Below, piece after piece: positions 7,694 through 14,697 of a DNA stretch of 17,321 nt. Each line of letters starts with the position of its first letter. Position 1 is the stretch's first letter. The notes under the pieces were generated by a model, which ran no database searches, had not been told where the DNA came from, and worked only from the letters and a program-made list of their open reading frames with translations. A program made the position numbers and the translations under genes. Source of the stretch: Aquificaceae bacterium (GTDB lineage: Bacteria > Aquificota > Aquificia > Aquificales > Aquificaceae); the NCBI GenBank assembly GCA_027014185.1, contig JALWEK010000014.1:1-17321 (forward strand), written 5' to 3'.

Positions 7694-7720
7694 CTGATAT
7701 TAAGATACAATCTCAAAATT
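7694..7720 (-). promoter_or_regulatory. Fur-like operator candidate at the feoA promoter
   Basis: Core TTAAGATACAATCTCAA (7700-7716) is an inverted repeat with one mismatch, spaced exactly like the copy before feoB. It overlaps the -10 box, so binding would block RNA polymerase. A Fur-family regulator is encoded at 12238-12690, which makes it the natural candidate; a DtxR-type regulator is the alternative. Confidence 0.55.
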
Positions 7721-7730
7721 CTTTTGTCAA
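7702..7730 (-). promoter_or_regulatory. feoA promoter
   Basis: On the minus strand TTGACA (7730-7725), a 17-base spacer and TATCTT (7707-7702) form a near-ideal housekeeping promoter, 27 bases before the feoA ATG. The predicted start of transcription leaves room for the GGAGGAGG site. The spacer and -10 box are covered by the inverted repeat at 7700-7716, the classical position for repression. Confidence 0.7.
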
Positions 7731-7741
7731 GGAGAAAGGGA

Positions 7742-8656
7742 TCACTCCATCATGTACCCGAACATCCTAACCAGCTCGGGCCTCTTCCTCCACTCGGGCT
7801 TTACTTTGACCCATAGCTCGAGGTAAACCTTCTTCCCGGTTATAAGCTCCAGTTCCTCCCTCGCCAGCTTTCCTATCTGCTTCAGCCTCTGCCCTTTCTT
7901 TCCGATGATTATCGGCTTGAGGTTCTCCCTGTCCACGATTATCTCACCCCTTATCACGAGTACGTTGGGATCTGCATCGCCCGGTTTTATCTCGGTTATA
8001 ACGACCGCCACAGCGGTGGGTACCTCCTCCCTGGTCTGGAGCATGACCTTCTCACGGACTACCTCCGCCGCCAGGAGCCTGAGAGGTAGATCCGTTATCA
8101 TGTCCTCGGGGAAGAGGGGCTCTCCCTCAGGAAGGTATTTGAGCACGGTCTTCTCCAGCTCCTCGAGGTTAGCCCCTTTGAGGGCGCTCACGGGAACTAT
8201 CTCCCTGAACTCGGGGTGCTTCTTGTGGATCTCTTCTATCATCGGGAGGACATTCTTTGCAGGTCCGATCTTGTCTATCTTGTTTATCACGAGGATGACG
8301 GGCTTTTTGTCCGCATAGGGCTTTATATAGTTCTGGAATACCTCCTCGTCCCTCTTCCTCCAGCCCTCCTCGGCGTCGATCATGAAGAGTATTACGTCCG
8401 CATCCTCGAGGCTCTGCCTTGCCAGCTGATTCATGGCCTTCCCCAGAACGTCCGAACCCTTCGGCTGGTATATCCCGGGTGTGTCGAGGAAGACTATCTG
8501 GGCCTCCTCGGGTATGTTCTTCACACCCAGGACCCTTATCCTCGTCGTGCCCGGCTTCGGGGTAACTATCGATACCTTCCTGCCCAGCAGGTTGTTTAGC
8601 AGTGTGGACTTACCCACGTTGGGTTTGCCCACTATGGTTACGTACCCTACCTTCAT
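7742..8656 (-). CDS. era: GTPase Era
   Basis: A 304-residue ribosome-assembly GTPase acting in 16S rRNA 3'-end maturation and 30S assembly. The G domain shows GKPNVGKS (10-17), the PGTTR switch (35-39), DTPG (58-61) and NKID (125-128); SALKG (157-161) is G5. The C-terminal KH domain has the RNA-binding loop IIGKKGQRLKQIG (250-262) and the typical ending LWVKVKPEWRKRPELVRMFGY. Length is standard. The start overlaps the trpF stop as ATGA, so translation is probably coupled with trpF. It ends the Mut7-C/trpF/era run, 67 bases upstream of feoA. Confidence 0.97.
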   Translation of the reverse strand: MKVGYVTIVGKPNVGKSTLLNNLLGRKVSIVTPKPGTTRIRVLGVKNIPEEAQIVFLDTPGIYQPKGSDVLGKAMNQLARQSLEDADVILFMIDAEEGWRKRDEEVFQNYIKPYADKKPVILVINKIDKIGPAKNVLPMIEEIHKKHPEFREIVPVSALKGANLEELEKTVLKYLPEGEPLFPEDMITDLPLRLLAAEVVREKVMLQTREEVPTAVAVVITEIKPGDADPNVLVIRGEIIVDRENLKPIIIGKKGQRLKQIGKLAREELELITGKKVYLELWVKVKPEWRKRPELVRMFGYMME

Positions 8657-9264
8657 AGACCTTTAGCCTCCTTTACAAACCTCTCGACCTTAATTTTATC
8701 CTTTATCCCTGGCCTCATCTCCACCCCCGACGAGACGTCAACGGCGAAGGGTCTCACCTCCTCGACAGCCATCCTTACGCTCTCAGGCCTGAGGCCTCCG
8801 GAGAGAAAGAGCTTAAAACCGCTCTCCCTCACCTTAACCGCTACCTCCCAGTTGAAGCTCTTCCCGGTCCCCCCGTAAGACTTTTTTGAATATGTATCCA
8901 AAAGAACGCCGAAGGCGTCCTTCCAGCCCTCCTCTATCTGGGGAACTCTGTCCCTCACCCTGAAAGCCTTTATGATGCGCTCCGGACCTACATTCCGGGC
9001 GAGCTCCAAGCTCTCCTCCCCGTGAAGCTGTACCAGGTCAAATCCTTCCTCAAAGGCTCTCAGAACCTCCTCCTCTGTAGGGTTCACCATCACAGCAACC
9101 TTGATCGCATCTCCGAGCCCCCTGAGTATTTCCCTGCGCCTCTGGGGTGGGACGAATCGGGGGCTCTTTGGGTAGAGTATGAACCCTAGGTAGTCGGCAC
9201 CGCTCTCGATAGCATGGAGAGCGTCCTCCAGTCTCGTCAGGCCGCATATCTTTACCTTGACCAT
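8653..9264 (-). CDS. trpF: Phosphoribosylanthranilate isomerase TrpF
   Basis: A 203-residue TIM-barrel enzyme of tryptophan synthesis that converts phosphoribosylanthranilate to CdRP. It begins MVKVKICGLTRLEDA with the catalytic Cys7, has the conserved VQLHGEE (78-84), the catalytic Asp123 in VLLDTYSKKSYGGTGKSFNW, and FLSGGL plus VDVSSGVE phosphate-binding segments near the end. The start chosen is ATG at 9264; a longer in-frame start at 9282 would add six residues and overlap the preceding gene. No other trp gene is in the window, so trp genes appear dispersed. Mut7-C stops 11 bases upstream. Confidence 0.96.
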   Translation of the reverse strand: MVKVKICGLTRLEDALHAIESGADYLGFILYPKSPRFVPPQRRREILRGLGDAIKVAVMVNPTEEEVLRAFEEGFDLVQLHGEESLELARNVGPERIIKAFRVRDRVPQIEEGWKDAFGVLLDTYSKKSYGGTGKSFNWEVAVKVRESGFKLFLSGGLRPESVRMAVEEVRPFAVDVSSGVEMRPGIKDKIKVERFVKEAKGL

Positions 9265-9275
9265 AGCTGAGTAAT

Positions 9276-9731
9276 CTAACACCTGCCCAGGACCTTCTCA
9301 AGCATCCTGACCATCCCCTCGTAATGAGTGCCCTTCCAGAAGAGGGCCCCGCATTTGGGACAAAGCGTAAAGTCGCACGCAGTGTCGTAAGCTCTGGGAG
9401 GTACCCTCTCCTTGACCTTTTCCTTCTCCACCGGAGATAGCCTCGCCCCGCAGTAAGCACACCTGTCAAGGATCAGCTCTGGCCGGAGGTTGAAGTGTCT
9501 GATCACCATGCAGAGCTGGAGCTCCCAGTCGTGTCTCGGGACAACGAGATACCTTATGCCCGCCTTCCTCAGTGTATGCTCCCATCTCTTAGAGGTCGTT
9601 ATAAAAACCCTGTCCTGGTTCTTGGAGAGGTCCCTGAGATTTATCTCCCCCTCCAGGACCTTAACGTCGTGACCCAGGAACCTGAGCCACTTGGCGAGCT
9701 TTGAGAGGTTGTTCTCGAGCAAGAACTTCAT
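9276..9731 (-). CDS. Mut7-C PIN-like domain / zinc-ribbon protein
   Basis: A 151-residue protein of the Mut7-C family (PIN-like RNase domain with C-terminal zinc ribbon). The N-terminus MKFLLENNLSKLAKWLRFLGHDV fits the family opening, and the zinc ribbon is visible as CAYCG (92-96) and CPKCG (129-133). Two positions that usually carry catalytic aspartates look changed: the first (F-hydrophobic-D) is Glu6, and the T-R-D element reads ITTSKRWE. It may therefore be a binding rather than a cleaving protein, or use other acids. It is the first gene of a run with trpF and era. Its ATG is 16 bases from that of the divergent acyl-ligase gene, with a palindrome between. Confidence 0.8.
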   Translation of the reverse strand: MKFLLENNLSKLAKWLRFLGHDVKVLEGEINLRDLSKNQDRVFITTSKRWEHTLRKAGIRYLVVPRHDWELQLCMVIRHFNLRPELILDRCAYCGARLSPVEKEKVKERVPPRAYDTACDFTLCPKCGALFWKGTHYEGMVRMLEKVLGRC

Positions 9732-9748
9732 TTATCTTTTAAAGATAA
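9732..9748. promoter_or_regulatory. Palindromic shared promoter between divergent genes
   Basis: TTATCTTTTAAAGATAA is a perfect 8+1+8 palindrome filling the whole gap between the two divergent start codons (ATG at 9731 minus, ATG at 9748 plus). Each strand shows TATCTT, the same hexamer used as -10 at feoA, lying 9 or 10 bases before its ATG. A plus-strand TTGTTC (9709-9714) is 18 bases upstream of its box. It could be two mirror-image leaderless promoters or a regulator site. Confidence 0.45.
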
Positions 9749-12210
9749 TGATCAGGGACCACGGCAAGACAGCTCTCATCTACGGAGGTAGGGAGATAAG
9801 CTACTCGGAGCTGATAGAGAACGTGGGGTCCCTGGCAAGGCTTATAGACACACTCCCCGATGAAAGGGTAGCTATCCTCTCGGAGAACAGGCCCGAGTGG
9901 GTATATGCGCTGTTTGGCACGTGGAGGAGGGGCTCGATAGCCGTTCCCATAGACTTCATGTCCACTCCCGAGGAGATAGCCTACATACTTAAGGATTCCG
10001 GCTGCAAGCTCGCCTTCTGCTCGAACCAAACGCATGAAAATCTCAGGAGAGCGGTAGAGATAGCGGATATCGATATAGAGGTTATAAACTTCGACGATAC
10101 GCCCCTTCCCAAGCCCTACGATAAGGTTTACCACAGGGAGCCTGAGGACATAGCTCTTATCCTATACACCTCGGGAACCACGGGCCAGCCCAAGGGTGTG
10201 ATGCTAACTTTCAAAAACCTGTTCTCAAACATAGAGGGTGTGGCGGAGGCTGGCATAGCAGGAAGGGAGGACTCCACACTCGCCATCCTCCCCTTCCATC
10301 ATTCCTACCCTCTGATGGTTACGCTTCTGCTTCCCCTCCATCTGGGCGCAACCGTAGTCTTCCTGGACAGGTTAACACCCGAAGACATCATCGATAAGCT
10401 TCAGAGATACAGGATAACCATACTTGTAGGAGTTCCGAGGCTCCTCAATCTATTCCACAAGAGGATAATGGAAAGGATAGAGGGAAACGTTCTCACCAGG
10501 CTCGTCTTCAAGCTCGCCGAAAGGGTAGAGGTTCAGGCCTTCAGAAAAAAGGTGTTCTCGAAGGTACACGAGGCCTTCGGTGGGAACCTAAAGTACATGG
10601 TGAGCGGAGGTGCGAAGCTGGATCTAAAGGTGGCGAGGGACTTCACCACCCTAGGGTTTACAGTTCTCGAGGGTTACGGCCTGACCGAGACATCGCCCAT
10701 AGTGAGCTTCAACACACCCGAGAACCTAAAGCTCGGGTCTGTAGGGTTACCGCTCAAAGGTGTGAGGGTGAGGATTACCGAAGAGGGAGAGATCGTGGTG
10801 AAGGGCCCGAACGTTATGAAGGGATACTGGAACAAACCGAAGGAGACATCGGAGGTTCTCAAGGATGGATGGCTCTATACGGGCGATTTAGGGCATATGG
10901 ACGAGGACGGCTTCCTCTACGTCACGGGTAGGAAGAAGGAGATCATAGTCCTAGGAACCGGGAAGAACGTGAACCCGGAGGAGATAGAAAACATGATCCT
11001 GAAGGAGAGCGATCTGGTTAAGGAGGTGGGAGTCCTTGAAATAGGCGGGAAGCTACACGCCCTCATTTATCCGGACTTCGATAAGGCGAAGGAGAGGGGG
11101 ATAGTGAACCTGGAAGAGACGATAAAGTGGGAGGTCATAGACAGGGTAAACAGGAGGCTGCCCGAGTGGAAGAGGGTAGTAGGCTTTAGGTTATCATCCA
11201 CCGAACTCCCCAAGACCAGACTCGGAAAACTCAGGAGGTTCATGCTTCCTCAGATTTACGAAAGAGCATCGGAAAAAACGAAGGCAGAAGAGGATCTAAG
11301 TATCTTAGAGACCGAAGAGGGGAGGCTTATAAAGGAGTATCTGGAAAAGGAGACCGGGAGGGAGATCCTTCCATCCCATCATATAGAGCTCGACCTTGGC
11401 CTCGACTCTCTCGGGAAGGTGGAGCTCCTGAGCTTCCTGGAGAAGACCTTTGGGGTCCCCCTGACGGAAGAGGAGCTCTCAAGACACAGCCTTGTGAAGG
11501 ACATCGTAGAGCTGGTGAAGGAAAGGAAGGAAAAAGCGGAGCTGAGAGAGGTCAGCTGGAGGGAGATACTCGAACAAGCTCCACCCTTCGAACCCACGGA
11601 CTATCCCCTCATCTTCAGGCTGGGGAGACTGCTCCTTAAGGTCTTCTTCAAGATCTACAACAGGGCCCAGATCGAGTGTGTGGAGAACCTACCCGAAAAG
11701 CCCTTCATCTTGGCCCCCAACCATGCAAGCTACCTGGACGCCTTCCTGATAGCCGCCCTCATGCCCGAGAGGGTAGGTAAGGACCTCTATTTCCTTGGAG
11801 AGGAGGTTTATTTCAGGAACCCGATAACCTCTCTCTTCGGGAAGCTGGCACACGTTATAACGGTGAACATAAACAGGAAGCTGAGGGAGTCCCTCCAGAA
11901 GGTAGCCCGGGTTCTGAAGAGGGGTAAGGCTGTGGTCATATTCCCCGAGGGGGCCAGGACCAGGACCGGGGAACTGCTTGAGTTCAAGAAAGGGATCGCT
12001 ATCCTCTCAAAGGAGCTCGGCGTCCCGATAGTTCCCGTGGGCATTGTAGGTACATACGAGTCTATGTCAATACACGACAGGTTCCCAAAGCCCGTAAAGC
12101 TCAAGGTGAGGATAGGCAAACCGATTTATCCTGAGGGGAAGAGCTACGAGGAGATAACCTCTGAGCTCAGGGCCGAGGTGGAGAGGCTTTTGAAAAGTGG
12201 TTGTAATTGA
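9748..12210 (+). CDS. Acyl-CoA/acyl-ACP synthetase - ACP - PlsC acyltransferase fusion
   Basis: An 820-residue fusion that could carry a fatty acid from activation to lysophospholipid acylation. Residues about 1-515 are an ANL-family adenylating enzyme: SGTTGQPKG (142-150), YGLTETSP (310-317), YTGDL (377-381), GRKKE and the C-terminal PKTRLGK with Lys494. Residues about 525-595 are an acyl-carrier domain with LGLDSLGK, Ser554 being the phosphopantetheine site. Residues about 625-820 are a PlsC-type acyltransferase with NHASYLD (658-664), FPEGARTR (732-739) and VPIVPVGIVG. This is the reverse order of E. coli Aas and has an added internal ACP. Start: ATG 9748 is taken because the divergent gene starts 16 bases away; however the upstream in-frame TTG at 9691 would restore a fuller first helix (NFIYLLK), so the start is uncertain. 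fur follows 27 bases downstream. Confidence 0.88.
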   Translation: MIRDHGKTALIYGGREISYSELIENVGSLARLIDTLPDERVAILSENRPEWVYALFGTWRRGSIAVPIDFMSTPEEIAYILKDSGCKLAFCSNQTHENLRRAVEIADIDIEVINFDDTPLPKPYDKVYHREPEDIALILYTSGTTGQPKGVMLTFKNLFSNIEGVAEAGIAGREDSTLAILPFHHSYPLMVTLLLPLHLGATVVFLDRLTPEDIIDKLQRYRITILVGVPRLLNLFHKRIMERIEGNVLTRLVFKLAERVEVQAFRKKVFSKVHEAFGGNLKYMVSGGAKLDLKVARDFTTLGFTVLEGYGLTETSPIVSFNTPENLKLGSVGLPLKGVRVRITEEGEIVVKGPNVMKGYWNKPKETSEVLKDGWLYTGDLGHMDEDGFLYVTGRKKEIIVLGTGKNVNPEEIENMILKESDLVKEVGVLEIGGKLHALIYPDFDKAKERGIVNLEETIKWEVIDRVNRRLPEWKRVVGFRLSSTELPKTRLGKLRRFMLPQIYERASEKTKAEEDLSILETEEGRLIKEYLEKETGREILPSHHIELDLGLDSLGKVELLSFLEKTFGVPLTEEELSRHSLVKDIVELVKERKEKAELREVSWREILEQAPPFEPTDYPLIFRLGRLLLKVFFKIYNRAQIECVENLPEKPFILAPNHASYLDAFLIAALMPERVGKDLYFLGEEVYFRNPITSLFGKLAHVITVNINRKLRESLQKVARVLKRGKAVVIFPEGARTRTGELLEFKKGIAILSKELGVPIVPVGIVGTYESMSIHDRFPKPVKLKVRIGKPIYPEGKSYEEITSELRAEVERLLKSGCN

Positions 12211-12229
12211 TAATGAGACTTACTATATT
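12201..12229 (+). promoter_or_regulatory. fur promoter
   Basis: TTGTAA (12201-12206), a 17-base spacer and TATATT (12224-12229) give a plausible promoter. The -10 box ends 8 bases before the fur ATG and no ribosome binding site is seen, so the message is probably leaderless. The -35 box lies in the end of the upstream acyl-ligase gene. The spacer contains TGATAATGAGA, a half-site resembling Fur boxes. Confidence 0.5.
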
Positions 12230-12237
12230 ATTCCGTA

Positions 12238-12690
12238 ATGAGTGTCAGTCTCAACGAGATAAAGAGGGAGTTCACCAAGTTCCTGAAGAAGAAGAACATG
12301 AAGGTGACCCAGAGCAGGTTAAACCTTATAGACCTTATAGCCAGCTACGGGAAGCACTTTGAGGTGGAGGAGCTCGTGAACTGGATAGCTACCCAGGCTG
12401 ACAGGAGCGTCTCAAGATCGACCATATACAGGACCATAAAACTCCTTCAGGAGTTCGGTGTGATAAAGGAGGTCATAAAGCAGGGGAACAGGACGATATA
12501 CGAGTTCGTAGCCGGGAAGGCCCATCACGACCATCTGGTTTGCGTGGAGTGTGGAAAGATAATCGAGTTCGTGAACGAGGACATAGAGAAGCTACAGGAC
12601 CAGGTCTGTGAGGAGTACAACTTCCAGCCCCTACATCACAGGCTCGAGATATTCGGGGTGTGTGCAGATTGCAGAAGTAAATTAACATAG
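12238..12690 (+). CDS. fur: Fur-family ferric uptake regulator
   Basis: A 150-residue metal-dependent repressor. The winged-helix domain contains VTQSRLNLIDLI and SVSRSTIYRTIKLLQEFGVI (57-76) as recognition region. The dimerisation domain has the metal ligands HHDH (96-99), the structural cysteine pairs C102/C105 and C142/C145, and HHRLEIFGVCADC. The sequence fits Fur better than PerR or Zur, though these cannot be separated by eye with certainty. Length is typical. feoAB with a repeated inverted repeat lies 5 kb away and is its likely target. A near-palindrome TGAGTGTCAGTCTCA (12239-12253) overlaps the start codon and could mediate autoregulation. The thioesterase gene follows after 4 bases. 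Confidence 0.93.
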   Translation: MSVSLNEIKREFTKFLKKKNMKVTQSRLNLIDLIASYGKHFEVEELVNWIATQADRSVSRSTIYRTIKLLQEFGVIKEVIKQGNRTIYEFVAGKAHHDHLVCVECGKIIEFVNEDIEKLQDQVCEEYNFQPLHHRLEIFGVCADCRSKLT

Positions 12691-12694
12691 TTAT

Positions 12695-13087
12695 ATGCTC
12701 TACAAGAGGAGGATCCAGTTCTACGAAACCGACGCCCAAGGCGTGGTTCACCACTCCAACCACTTCAGGATGTTCGAAGAGGCTAGGGGCGAGTTCCTGA
12801 GAAAGCTCGGGATGCCATACAGCAGCATAAGGGAGATGGGGTACGAGGTGGTCCTCCTGGAGGCGTGTTGCAAGTACAAAAAGCCCATACACTACGATGA
12901 GGAGGTGGTGGTCGAGCTCGAGCTCGAGGATATGGACAGATACGTATTCGAGTTCTCCTACAAGGTGAAGGTCGGAGAGGAGATAAGGGCGGAGGGCAGA
13001 ACAAAACACTGTATGGTGAGGGAAGGGAAGCTCGTGTCTATCCCCCAGTTCGTGAGGGAAAGGCTTAGGGGAGAGATAAGGGTATGA
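12695..13087 (+). CDS. YbgC/4HBT-type acyl-CoA thioesterase
   Basis: A 130-residue single hot-dog-fold thioesterase. The N-terminal FYETDAQGVVHHSNHFRMFEEAR contains the YbgC-type motif with catalytic Asp13 and the conserved His-Ser-Asn; family members usually have D-x-x-G-x-V-x-x-x-x-Y/H there. The later EVVVELELEDMDRYVFEFSYKV is the central strand region. Such enzymes hydrolyse acyl-CoA thioesters; substrate chain length cannot be told. E. coli YbgC sits with tol-pal, which is not the case here. It lies between fur and an M16 peptidase, and its stop overlaps the M16 start as ATGA. The acyl-ligase fusion further upstream makes a lipid-related role plausible. Confidence 0.88.
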   Translation: MLYKRRIQFYETDAQGVVHHSNHFRMFEEARGEFLRKLGMPYSSIREMGYEVVLLEACCKYKKPIHYDEEVVVELELEDMDRYVFEFSYKVKVGEEIRAEGRTKHCMVREGKLVSIPQFVRERLRGEIRV

Positions 13088-14382
13088 GGCTCTTGCTCTT
13101 CCTAATTCTGGAGGTGTTCATCATGGGCCTGGCACTCGCTCAGGAGCTCTACATAAGGGATCTGCCTAACGGTGCGAAGCTAATAGTAAAGCCGAGGGAG
13201 GACACCTCGGCTGTTGCCCTCCACGTCTGGTTCAGGGTGGGTTCCGTTTACGAGAAGTACGACGAGAAAGGTATGGCCCACTTCTTAGAACACATGCTCT
13301 TCAACGGATCGGAAAAGTATCCCTACGGCGAGATAGACAGGATAGTGGAGAGCCTCGGAGGGAACATAAACGCCGGAACTTCTAAAGATTTCACCTACTA
13401 CCACATAGAGATAGCGGCCCCCTACTGGAGGCAGGCCCTCGAGGTCCTCTACCAGCTCACCCTGAAGGCCATCCTGGACGAGGATATGATAGAAAAGGAG
13501 AAACCGATAGTCATAGAGGAGCTCAGAAGGGGAAAGGACAACCCTTCCACTATCCTATGGGAGACGTTCGAAAAGACTGCCTACAAGGTCTCTCCGTACA
13601 GGTTTCCCGTAATAGGCTTCGAGGAGACTATAAGGAGGTTCACGAGAGAGCAGCTCCTTAACTTCTACAGGAGTTTCTATCAGCCGAGAAACATGGCAGT
13701 AGTTGTAGTCGGGAACGTGGACCCCAAGGAGGTAGAGGAGGAGGTCCTGAAGACCTTCGGGAAGGAGGAGGGGAGGCCTGTTCCCAAGGTTCAGATACCC
13801 TCGGAGCCAGAGCTAACCCGGACGAGGTTCGAGAAGTTAGAAGATCCTAGAGTCCAAAAGGCTTACTGGATAATAGGCTGGAGGGTTCCGGCGATAGGCA
13901 AAACGGACTACTACGGCCTTGTTGTCCTCGATGAGATACTGGGAAGCGGGAGGACCTCTCTCTTTTACAGGGAGCTGAAGGAAAAGGGTCTCGTTTACTC
14001 CTTCTTCACGGGCGACCTGGGGAGGCCGAGGGACAACATGTACGTCATCAGCGCCACCTTCGATCCGGAAAGGTACGAGGAGGTCAAGGGAAAGGTTTTT
14101 GAACTTATGGAGCGTCTTTATAGCGATCTTACTGACGAAGAGGTTGATAGGGCTAAGGAGAGGATAATAAGCTCGAGGATCTTTGAGGAGGAGAGGGTTG
14201 AGGGTGAGGCTTACGATATAGGGTACTCGTACACGGTGGTAAAGGACCTGGACTTTTACAGGTACTTCGAACACAACATCAGGAAGGTTAGGAAGGTTGA
14301 CCTTATGAGAGTTTACGAAAGGTACATACAGGACAGGAACTACGTGGAGGTTCTCATGCTCCCGAAAGGAGGTGAGAGATGA
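13084..14382 (+). CDS. M16B zinc peptidase, catalytic subunit, secreted
   Basis: A 432-residue M16 (pitrilysin/processing-peptidase type) metallopeptidase. A Sec signal peptide is visible (LLLFLILEVFIMGLALAQ, cleavage probably after Gln20 or nearby), so it acts in the periplasm. The zinc site is intact: HFLEH (66-70) and the distal glutamate in VIEEL (Glu145 or 146), about 76 residues later as expected. The C-terminal half has the YRELKEKGLVYSF segment typical of M16B. M16B enzymes usually work as two-chain clamshells with a second, inactive subunit, and a matching one is encoded at 14697-15956. The stop overlaps the start of the first mini-lipoprotein as ATGA, implying coupled synthesis. Confidence 0.93.
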   Translation: MRLLLFLILEVFIMGLALAQELYIRDLPNGAKLIVKPREDTSAVALHVWFRVGSVYEKYDEKGMAHFLEHMLFNGSEKYPYGEIDRIVESLGGNINAGTSKDFTYYHIEIAAPYWRQALEVLYQLTLKAILDEDMIEKEKPIVIEELRRGKDNPSTILWETFEKTAYKVSPYRFPVIGFEETIRRFTREQLLNFYRSFYQPRNMAVVVVGNVDPKEVEEEVLKTFGKEEGRPVPKVQIPSEPELTRTRFEKLEDPRVQKAYWIIGWRVPAIGKTDYYGLVVLDEILGSGRTSLFYRELKEKGLVYSFFTGDLGRPRDNMYVISATFDPERYEEVKGKVFELMERLYSDLTDEEVDRAKERIISSRIFEEERVEGEAYDIGYSYTVVKDLDFYRYFEHNIRKVRKVDLMRVYERYIQDRNYVEVLMLPKGGER

Positions 14383-14522
14383 AAGTTATATTTCTTCTCC
14401 TCGCACTGTCCGTGCTCATCAGCGGGTGCTCCCTCATGGTGGGGGCTGCTGCCGGTGGAGCGGCAGGCTACTACGCGGGTAAGGAAGGCTACAAGGTAAA
14501 GGTCGAGAGGGAAAAGGATTAA
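14379..14522 (+). CDS. Mini-lipoprotein 1 with glycine zipper
   Basis: A 47-residue protein. It has a classic lipoprotein signal (KVIFLLLALSVLISGC, lipobox ISGC, Cys17), leaving a 31-residue mature part. That part carries a regular glycine zipper G22-x3-G26-x3-G30-x3-G34 within GAAAGGAAGYYAG, then a basic/acidic tail KEGYKVKVEREKD. Such zippers pack helices in or against membranes; the family is not one I can name. It starts in the stop codon of the M16 catalytic subunit (ATGA) after a GGAGG at 14368-14372, and a paralogue follows directly. Position between the two M16 subunits suggests it is a partner, anchor, chaperone or substrate of the peptidase; that is inference. Confidence 0.8.
   Translation: MKVIFLLLALSVLISGCSLMVGAAAGGAAGYYAGKEGYKVKVEREKD
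14451..14518 (+). repeat. Direct repeat, copy 1 (zipper and tail of mini-lipoprotein 1)
   Basis: This 68-base block and the one at 14626-14693 are identical at 62 positions, offset by 175 bases. It encodes the glycine zipper and charged tail. Most differences are third-position or conservative changes, such as Val to Ile and Arg to Lys. Confidence 0.85.
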
Positions 14523-14532
14523 AATATTGAGC

Positions 14533-14697
14533 ATGAGGAAGATAGCGATAATATCCCTTATCCTCGCGAGCTCTCTGTTTTTAACCTCCTGTGTGGAGCT
14601 CGCCCTCCTGGGTGCAGGTGCCGTTGCCGGTGGAGCGGCAGGGTACTACGCAGGTAAGGAAGGTTACAAGATAAAGGTCGAGAAGGAAAGGGAGTAA
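14533..14697 (+). CDS. Mini-lipoprotein 2 with glycine zipper (paralogue)
   Basis: A 54-residue paralogue of the preceding gene. The signal RKIAIISLILASSLFLTSC ends in lipobox LTSC (Cys20), giving a 35-residue mature part. The zipper G29-x3-G33-x3-G37-x3-G41 lies in GAVAGGAAGYYAG, identical to copy 1 over its last nine residues, then KEGYKIKVEKERE. The two genes share a 68-base block with 62 identical positions, while the signal peptides differ, which points to tandem duplication with the mature part under constraint. The stop overlaps the next gene start as TAATG. A TAAAAT box at 14520-14525 is 7 bases before the ATG, so internal transcription is possible. Confidence 0.8.
   Translation: MRKIAIISLILASSLFLTSCVELALLGAGAVAGGAAGYYAGKEGYKIKVEKERE
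14626..14693 (+). repeat. Direct repeat, copy 2 (zipper and tail of mini-lipoprotein 2)
   Basis: Second copy of the 68-base block described at 14451-14518. The flanking signal-peptide sequences are not obviously alike at the DNA level, so the repeat marks the conserved mature part of the duplicated gene. Confidence 0.85.

Noticed and set aside
12473..13009. Minus-strand open frame of 178 codons across fur and the thioesterase gene
   Set aside because: Both plus-strand genes are clearly real by motifs; the antisense frame spans their junction and shows no protein-like features.
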